Source of the DNA: Methanobrevibacter sp.
Lineage (GTDB): Archaea; Methanobacteriota; Methanobacteria; Methanobacteriales; Methanobacteriaceae
Direction of reading: 5' to 3'
Assembly: GCA_017646885.1 (NCBI GenBank)
Contig: JAGCLR010000246.1
Coordinates: 1-18,921 of the forward strand
DNA length: 18,921 nt
Positions 15,271-18,921 of the stretch are shown here, piece after piece. Within the stretch, counting starts at the first letter, position 1, and every line of letters begins with the position of its first letter. The position numbers were made by a program, and so were the translations under genes. The notes under the pieces were generated by a model, which was given only the letters and a program-made list of their open reading frames with translations, did no database searches and was not told the origin of the DNA.

Positions 15271-15546
15271 TTACTCCTTTTCTTCAAAATGTTTTCTTGA
15301 ATACTGAAAATAATAATCAATATCCATGTCGCACCTGCAATACTTTTCTACAGGCTTCTCATAAGATAATAGCATATAACCGTCTCGTTCACAAGTATCT
15401 TGAAGGGATTTCTTAATATAATTATCAGAATATTCCTTAAAGAAAAACTCAGTGGAGTCACGGATGCTATGCGCTTCAGGTTTAAGTTTTTTGTATTTTA
15501 CTACATAAACTTTTAACCTTCGGCTTACTACAAGTTTCCTCGGCAT
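15271..15546 (-). CDS. Unknown early protein with basic N-terminus
   Basis: 91 residues from ATG 15546 (MPRKLVVSRRLKVYVVKYKK); the GTG at 15555 lies in the ribosome site AAGGTG and is rejected. The first 25 residues are very basic and beta-like. The rest is acidic and aromatic (STEFFFKEYSDNYIKKSLQD, DMDIDYYFQYSRKHFEEKE). It ends five bases before the SSB start, so the two are co-expressed. Not recognised. A nucleic-acid-binding role is possible from charge alone. Confidence 0.72.
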   Translation of the reverse strand: MPRKLVVSRRLKVYVVKYKKLKPEAHSIRDSTEFFFKEYSDNYIKKSLQDTCERDGYMLLSYEKPVEKYCRCDMDIDYYFQYSRKHFEEKE

Positions 15547-15567
15547 TTTTTTCACCTTCTTTCTTTG

Positions 15568-15849
15568 TTAATCAAAATAATGCATAACTGCATCTTTGTC
15601 ATATTCAATAACTATTCTTACCTCATTTTTTAATGTGTACATTTTGCAAAAACCACATAACAATAGATTGAAACCACCATAAGAACTAAATAATCTTCTA
15701 ATAGTTTTATTTCTAAATTCTGCCCAAATATATAACTTTCCATTATTGTTATCTTCATATTTGGTTAAATTTCCACCGTTTCTACAAATAAAACTTCTAA
15801 TTATTAAACCGAACTTTCTTGCTGTTGCCTTATCAATATAAATATTCAT
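15568..15849 (-). CDS. Unknown early protein
   Basis: 93 residues, with AGGAGG six bases before the ATG. It begins MNIYIDKATARKFGLIIRSF and ends with beta-like KNEVRIVIEYDKDAVMHYFD. The middle is basic (NKTIRRLFSSYGG) with three cysteines that are not arranged as a clear zinc site. Not recognised. It sits in the tightly packed early cluster. Confidence 0.72.
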   Translation of the reverse strand: MNIYIDKATARKFGLIIRSFICRNGGNLTKYEDNNNGKLYIWAEFRNKTIRRLFSSYGGFNLLLCGFCKMYTLKNEVRIVIEYDKDAVMHYFD

Positions 15850-15863
15850 ATTTTTCCTCCTGT

Positions 15864-16148
15864 TTAAAATATTTCATCAGCTTCACCAGTAATATTAAGA
15901 ACAACGTCAATACATTCGTTAATATAATCTGCGAAAGCATGGATTGCATTTGAATCATCATCAAATACTTTTTGAATAATGTAAGCCATATTAGAAAACC
16001 TGTAATTATCTTCATTCAATCTATCGGTTTCTAATTTTTCCTGTTTAATTACATCAATAATAGCATTGCATTTTGCGAAATCGCTAATAAGACTAAAAAT
16101 AAAATCATCAGTTTCTTCCATAAAATCATTTCTACCGTTTTCAAACAT
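15864..16148 (-). CDS. Unknown acidic helical early protein
   Basis: 94 residues, AAGGAG ten bases before the ATG. Acidic and almost entirely helical (ETDDFIFSLISDFAKCNAII, then MAYIIQKVFDDDSNAIHAFA). No membrane segment. The next gene upstream, 16175-16366, is also acidic and helical. Small acidic proteins of this kind are often inhibitors of host proteins in phages, but nothing here identifies a target. Confidence 0.7.
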   Translation of the reverse strand: MFENGRNDFMEETDDFIFSLISDFAKCNAIIDVIKQEKLETDRLNEDNYRFSNMAYIIQKVFDDDSNAIHAFADYINECIDVVLNITGEADEIF

Positions 16149-16174
16149 TTTTTATTTCTCCTTATAATTTTTTG

Positions 16175-16366
16175 TTAAATTAAATGAATTTTTTCAGAAA
16201 TTTCTTCTATCCATTTATCTTCTAACTCAGCATCATAGTTACAAATTTCTGCAATAATTGCAACAAAAAGATTTAAAACATCTTGATTAGTCACTCCAAG
16301 TTCTTCCAAAGATGATAAAAAATCAAATGCAAGAATAGCACCTTTTACAACTTTTTCTTTTTCCAT
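16175..16366 (-). CDS. Unknown acidic helical early protein
   Basis: 63 residues, AAAGGAG six bases before the ATG. Helical and acidic, with a moderately hydrophobic centre (VLNLFVAIIAEICNY) too short and polar to be called a membrane helix with confidence. Not recognised. Lies between 16382-16588 and 15864-16148 in the same operon. Confidence 0.7.
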   Translation of the reverse strand: MEKEKVVKGAILAFDFLSSLEELGVTNQDVLNLFVAIIAEICNYDAELEDKWIEEISEKIHLI

Positions 16367-16381
16367 ATTTCTCCTTTCTAA

Positions 16382-16588
16382 TTACCCCCAATACGTATCC
16401 AAATCCATGTTTTTTGCAAAATATTCAGATACTCTGCCAAGATAGCCAAAATCAATACCTTTGTATCTTTCTTTTGCAATCTTGTCTGCTTCTTCTTTTG
16501 AACTTGCCTTTATGAAAAATTCTTCTGTGATTCCTTCATAATGGCGTGACTCTCCGCGTAGGACGTACCAGTAATAGTTTGATTTCAT
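16382..16588 (-). CDS. Unknown small protein behind leader copy 2
   Basis: 68 residues, preceded by the duplicated hairpin leader at 16594-16674, which supplies the ribosome site AAAAGGAG. The sequence YYWYVLRGESRHYEGI, FFIKASSKEEADKIAKER, IDFGYLGRVSEYF suggests a beta-alpha-beta fold. Not recognised. Its product shares no evident similarity with the protein behind leader copy 1 (17288-17641), so the leader rather than the gene is what was duplicated. Confidence 0.75.
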   Translation of the reverse strand: MKSNYYWYVLRGESRHYEGITEEFFIKASSKEEADKIAKERYKGIDFGYLGRVSEYFAKNMDLDTYWG

Positions 16589-16593
16589 GTTTC

Positions 16594-16674
16594 TTTTTCT
16601 CCTTTTCTTTTTATTAGCTTTAAAAGCTTTATGAAGTGCAGAATTTTGTTTTCTGCACTTTTAAAACTTTTAAT
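16594..16674 (-). repeat. Duplicated leader element, copy 2
   Basis: Minus-strand 5' leader running from the stop codon of the upstream gene to the ribosome site of 16382-16588. It holds a 10-bp hairpin (AAGTGCAGAA with TTCTGCACTT, 16634-16643 and 16651-16660, 7-nt loop), a 13-base palindrome at 16616-16628 (arms AGCTTT and AAAGCT) and AATAAAAAGAAAAGGAG. It is nearly identical to 17645-17730 outside the hairpin loop. Confidence 0.85.
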
Positions 16675-16930
16675 CAGTGAAGACACTTATCAATAGACTA
16701 AAACTATTATCTCCATACGGATGCCCATCAGAAATATAAACTCCAAAATCAAGCTGTCTTTTTTTATATTCCCAATAAGAAATATCGTTAATTATTAAAA
16801 AAGCTTTAAATACTTCCTTTGCTTTTACTACAAGCTGTTCAATAGTATAACCTTTATACTGTGTTACTAATTCATACTTGTTACCGTTTTTAGTTCCATA
16901 ACATTTAATTTTTGCTCTTTCAATAATCAT
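16670..16930 (-). CDS. Unknown early protein
   Basis: 86 residues from ATG 16930 (MIIERAKIKCYG), in an ATGA overlap with the upstream gene and with GGAGG seven bases upstream; the in-frame codon at 16945 is upstream of that site and rejected. Pattern: strand, strand, helix (YTIEQLVVKAKEVFKAFLII), then beta-rich end (LDFGVYISDGHPYG, FSLLISVFTD). Its stop codon is inside leader copy 2. Not recognised. Confidence 0.75.
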   Translation of the reverse strand: MIIERAKIKCYGTKNGNKYELVTQYKGYTIEQLVVKAKEVFKAFLIINDISYWEYKKRQLDFGVYISDGHPYGDNSFSLLISVFTD

Positions 16931-17199
16931 TTTTCTTCCTCCCATTCTTTAAAGAATTTTAAAATATATCTTTTTTCTTCTTTTGTGACGCATTCAGGAT
17001 AATCAAAACATAAATACGGTTCTTCGATTCCATATTCTTTTCCATAAAATGATACCCTATTAATAACTTCTTCATCATCATCGAGTATTGCAAATCCATA
17101 TGGATATTTACAAAAACAATCTCCGTTTTTAAATTTCCTAATAAGTATAAATTCATACTTATCGCAATTTTCTATTTTTATATATATTTCTTTTTTCAC
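16927..17199 (-). CDS. Unknown early protein, GTG start
   Basis: 90 residues, starting at GTG 17199 with AAGGTG six bases upstream, in a GTGA overlap with the membrane microprotein gene 17196-17288. Beta-rich (EIYIKIENCDKYEFILIRKF, DCFCKYPYGFAILDDDEEV) with a charged C-terminal helix (KRYILKFFKEWEEEK). Four cysteines in all, two of them in a CFC pair. Not recognised. Coupled translation suggests it works with its two neighbours. Confidence 0.72.
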   Translation of the reverse strand: MKKEIYIKIENCDKYEFILIRKFKNGDCFCKYPYGFAILDDDEEVINRVSFYGKEYGIEEPYLCFDYPECVTKEEKRYILKFFKEWEEEK

Positions 17200-17288
17200 T
17201 TTTCACACCTTCTTTCAAATAAATAACCTATATAATCCCCAACCATAAACAAGACAAAGAATACAAGTAGAATCATTTTATTCACCAT
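17196..17288 (-). CDS. 30-residue single-pass membrane microprotein
   Basis: A small gene in the space between two larger ones. Begins ATG 17288 in a TAATG overlap with the stop of 17288-17641 and ends in a GTGA overlap with the next start. Residues 5-17 (MILLVFFVLFMVG) are strongly hydrophobic and followed by DYIGYLFERRCEK, a basic C-terminus, so it is probably a membrane peptide with the basic end inside. Its ribosome site is poor, so it likely relies on translational coupling. The overlap with both neighbours and the clean hydrophobic profile support a real gene. Function unknown. Confidence 0.6.
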   Translation of the reverse strand: MVNKMILLVFFVLFMVGDYIGYLFERRCEK

Positions 17289-17641
17289 TAAAATTCTTGA
17301 TTGAAATACATAACCAAAACAGGTACATCAGAAATATCTGAATATGAAATTTTCCAAGATTCCTCACCCAATAATCTCTTCCCCTTTTCGTCTTTTAATA
17401 AAGAAGGAAATATGTATTTAAAATACAAACTGCTATTGTTTTTGAAGACAAAACCAAAATTAAAAGTATAATAATTACTTCTTATGATTCTCGGTCTTGT
17501 GCCTTCATGCTCAGAACAAATCTGCATACAGGATTTAAATGCTTTTTCTTTGTCTTTCGAAAAAGAATCATAGCAATCCCTTAAAGATGTTCTTGTACTA
17601 TTTTTGTAGCGTTCGAAAATTTGCTTCTGTCTTTTGTTCAT
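17288..17641 (-). CDS. Unknown early protein behind leader copy 1
   Basis: 117 residues, with AAAAGGAG supplied by the leader at 17645-17730. Very basic helical N-terminus (MNKRQKQIFERYKNSTRTSL), then YYTFNFGFVFKNNSSLYFKY and a polar C-terminus ending DISDVPVLVMYFNQEF. Two cysteines about four residues apart (KSCMQICSEHE) without a second pair. Not recognised. Coupled to the membrane microprotein downstream. Confidence 0.75.
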   Translation of the reverse strand: MNKRQKQIFERYKNSTRTSLRDCYDSFSKDKEKAFKSCMQICSEHEGTRPRIIRSNYYTFNFGFVFKNNSSLYFKYIFPSLLKDEKGKRLLGEESWKISYSDISDVPVLVMYFNQEF

Positions 17642-17644
17642 CTC

Positions 17645-17730
17645 TTTTTTTCTCCTTTTCTTTTTATTAGGTTTAAAACCTTTATAAAGTGCAGAAAAAA
17701 TTCATCTTCTGCACTTTTAAAAGTTTTAAT
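17645..17730 (-). repeat. Duplicated leader element, copy 1
   Basis: Same organisation as 16594-16674: it starts at the stop codon of 17726-17875, has an 11-bp hairpin (AAAGTGCAGAA with TTCTGCACTTT, 17686-17696 and 17707-17717), a 13-base palindrome at 17669-17681 (arms AGGTTT and AAACCT) and AATAAAAAGAAAAGGAG before the next gene. Relative to copy 2 the palindrome has changed at both paired positions (GG/CC here, GC/GC there), keeping symmetry. Confidence 0.85.
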
Positions 17731-17875
17731 TGGCTGTTAATCTTTTAAAAAGTTCTACGGGAATTGAAATTCCATTTTTCTTATCTTTTATGATATATTC
17801 AGAACCTTCATAAACAATTTTAATATCATTTTTCATCTTATTTGATTTTGATTTTTGAAGATTTTGTTTTTTCAT
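17726..17875 (-). CDS. Small basic protein of unknown function
   Basis: 49 residues starting at ATG 17875, three bases after the stop of 17878-17988, with AAGGA about thirteen bases upstream; a second ATG (residue 14) is an alternative. The N-terminus is Lys/Gln/Ser-rich and probably disordered, followed by a compact part KIVYEGSEYIIKDKKNGISI and PVELFKRLTAN. Its stop lies at the edge of leader copy 1. Not recognised. Confidence 0.55.
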   Translation of the reverse strand: MKKQNLQKSKSNKMKNDIKIVYEGSEYIIKDKKNGISIPVELFKRLTAN

Positions 17876-17877
17876 TT

Positions 17878-17988
17878 TTAAATTTTATCCTTTATCTCTC
17901 TGAGAATTATTGTAATCTCGTTCATTGTTTTGCTGATTGAATTAAGTAATTTTATAAATTCATTTAATCCTTCAAGAAATACTTCCAT
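17878..17988 (-). CDS. 36-residue amphipathic helical peptide
   Basis: Starts at ATG 17988 with a strong AAAGGGGA site six bases upstream, directly after the terminator at 18021-18038. The whole peptide (LEGLNEFIKLLNSISKTMNE, then IILREIKDKI) has hydrophobic residues at heptad-like spacing, so it is probably a coiled-coil or amphipathic helix. Not recognised. The ribosome site and packing make it credible despite its size. Confidence 0.5.
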   Translation of the reverse strand: MEVFLEGLNEFIKLLNSISKTMNEITIILREIKDKI

Positions 17989-18014
17989 CTTTTCCCCTTT
18001 CATAAATAAAAACG

Positions 18015-18038
18015 AAAAAAGAGCGGATTTCTCCGCTC
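18015..18038 (-). terminator. Intrinsic terminator after the first early gene
   Basis: On the minus strand GAGCGGA (18038-18032) pairs perfectly with TCCGCTC (18027-18021) around a 4-nt loop, followed by UUUUUU. It lies about 35 bases past the stop of 18072-18605. Confidence 0.88.
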
Positions 18039-18071
18039 AATTTTCTTTTTCGCCTTGCTTGCCTTTTTGTC

Positions 18072-18605
18072 TTATTTGCGCTTTTTCGGCGGCTCACAAG
18101 GTGTAGAGATTTCTTTCCACTTATCAAGACTCATACCATACTGCGTTTTGAATGTTGTGATTTTTTCTACAAGTGCAATGCGCTGAAAACCGAAGTGTGA
18201 AGCTTTTAAATTGTTAGGATGTTTTACTGTCTCATCATCAATTTTGAAGTCTACCATAATAACACTCTTTTTCAAGTCGTCAATGTCGCCGCCGTCAAAA
18301 TAATAATACTCAATTTTGCTTTTCCATACGGTGGCTTTGACTTCGAAACCGTCAGCAGGAGAAGTTCCATGCTTTACGAAAAGACTTTCGGGACATTCTC
18401 TCCAATCTGTCTCAGTTTCTTCGATTGCCGTTACTTTTACAAACTTCTCTTTGAAAAGTTCATTAAAACGCTTTTCGATGAATTCAGTTGAATTCTTTTT
18501 TGCCGTGAAAACTTTTTCAGAAGTTTCAAGGGTATCAAGATTAATAGCTACGGCTTTTACATTGTACATTGTCTGACATTTTCTAATCATTCTTTCGTTT
18601 TTCAT
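18072..18605 (-). CDS. First early gene: protein with two similar alpha/beta units
   Basis: 177 residues from ATG 18605, with AAGGA nine bases upstream. An in-frame ATG at 18734 has no ribosome site and would add 43 basic residues across a likely promoter/leader, so it is rejected. Residues about 13-75 (YNVKAVAINLDTLETSEKVF ... VKVTAIEETETDWRECPESL) and about 128-170 (KSVIMVDFKIDDETVKHPNN ... FQRIALVEKITTFKTQYGMS) share the layout: strand, turn, strand, helix, strand VxxIE/LVEK, then a short segment ending in a helix. The C-terminus is basic and Pro-rich (PCEPPKKRK). It is the first gene from the right end, followed by its own strong terminator, so it is probably expressed early and highly. 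Function unknown; a DNA-binding role is only a guess. Confidence 0.75.
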   Translation of the reverse strand: MKNERMIRKCQTMYNVKAVAINLDTLETSEKVFTAKKNSTEFIEKRFNELFKEKFVKVTAIEETETDWRECPESLFVKHGTSPADGFEVKATVWKSKIEYYYFDGGDIDDLKKSVIMVDFKIDDETVKHPNNLKASHFGFQRIALVEKITTFKTQYGMSLDKWKEISTPCEPPKKRK

Positions 18606-18671
18606 GTTCCGTTTTCCTTTTCTACCATTCCCCCATGGATTTTTGAATTTTGATTTTTGGGGATAGCCTTT

Positions 18672-18690
18672 TTCAAGAATTGCACTTGAA
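18672..18690. promoter_or_regulatory. Inverted repeat upstream of the first early gene
   Basis: TTCAAG and CTTGAA, 6-bp perfect arms with a 7-base spacer, about 70 bases upstream of the ATG at 18605. A wider inverted pair AGCCTTTT (18665-18672) and AAAAGGCT (18707-18714) encloses it. Could be an operator or a leader hairpin. No convincing -10/-35 pair was found near it. Confidence 0.4.
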
Positions 18691-18734
18691 TAAATCCGCT
18701 TTTCGGAAAAGGCTTTTTTCATCTGCCGTACCAT

Positions 18735-18921
18735 AGTTACGGCGATACAACGCCACTACTTGTTACTATTCTGTTGCGCTCATCCCCGACTCAACGTAGG
18801 CGGTCTTGCGGTCAACGTGTGCAACCATTTACGGCGGTCTGACCATCCCTGTACTACTTGCGCCCCGCTACTATGGAGCGGTCAAGGGTTAGAGGCTGTC
18901 GGGCTGTCGGGCTGTCGGGCT
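18735..18921. other. GC-rich, repeat-bearing non-coding right end
   Basis: About 57% G+C by hand count, against the AT-rich remainder. No open frame of note. Short motifs recur: GCGGTC four times, TTACGGCG twice, CAACG three times, and short hairpins such as GGCG/CGCC (18741-18754) and CCGCT/AGCGG near 18868-18880. It may be the terminal origin region, a structured RNA, a transcription-control region, or foreign or misassembled sequence; the sequence does not decide. Confidence 0.5.
18894..18921. repeat. Tandem octamer repeat at the right edge
   Basis: The unit GGCTGTCG occurs three times in perfect tandem (18894-18917), followed by a half unit that ends the window. Read from the end it is a repeated AGCCCGAC. 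It may be a true terminal repeat or an assembly artefact. Confidence 0.8.

Noticed and set aside
17669..17717. Promoter in the duplicated leader (TATAAA in copy 1)
   Set aside because: The corresponding hexamer in copy 2 is CATAAA and no -35 is conserved, so the conserved part is the hairpin and palindrome rather than a promoter.
1..18921. CRISPR array, tRNA genes, integrase or insertion sequence
   Set aside because: None of the needed patterns (regular direct repeats with spacers, cloverleaf with CCA arm, recombinase or transposase motifs) was seen on either strand.

Overview
The window looks like most or all of the genome of a small, phi29-like podovirus (Picovirinae/Salasmaviridae-type). 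It replicates by protein-primed DNA synthesis and infects a low-GC Gram-positive bacterium. The evidence is the size (about 19 kb), a family B DNA polymerase with protein-primed hallmarks, a gp16-type packaging ATPase, the phi29 order of scaffold, capsid, tail knob, upper collar, lower collar and appendage, the AT-rich sequence, and strong AGGAG/AGGTG ribosome-binding sites almost everywhere. The host is probably a Firmicute, perhaps intestinal; that is inference. No tRNA, integrase, CRISPR array or insertion sequence was seen.

Layout. Positions 18921 to 18735 are a GC-rich, repeat-bearing non-coding end. From 18605 down to 11231 lies the early/replication block, all on the minus strand: a first gene with an apparent duplicated domain, a run of small unknown genes (two preceded by a duplicated hairpin leader), a phi29 gp5-like single-stranded DNA-binding protein, a candidate terminal protein, the DNA polymerase and three small genes. 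A hairpin usable in both directions at 11196-11223 ends this block. Facing it on the plus strand is a two-part packaging cassette: the ATPase (10020-11075) and, immediately after it, a structured RNA (11075-11189) that I interpret as the prohead RNA (pRNA) of the packaging motor. From 9960 to 74 the minus strand carries the late block: holin, peptidoglycan-binding protein, two-domain muralytic enzyme, scaffold, major capsid protein, a tail-knob protein split into two genes, upper collar, lower collar, a large appendage protein with a peptidase-like core, and a C1q-like fibre protein closed by a terminator at 24-60.

How it works together. The terminal protein primes the polymerase at the linear DNA ends and the SSB coats displaced strands. 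Scaffold and capsid protein build the prohead on the connector. ATPase and pRNA assemble on the connector and pump DNA. The collar, split knob, appendage and fibre form the short tail and adsorption apparatus. Holin and the muralytic proteins release progeny. Terminators directly after the SSB and capsid genes suggest that these abundant proteins are over-represented relative to genes downstream.

Most notable observations: a pRNA-like three-way-junction RNA with a 5-bp loop-loop complementarity next to the ATPase on the opposite strand from every other gene; the split tail knob; a duplicated leader with compensatory base changes; a degenerate M14-carboxypeptidase-like appendage; and a terminal octamer tandem repeat with no visible inverted terminal repeat.
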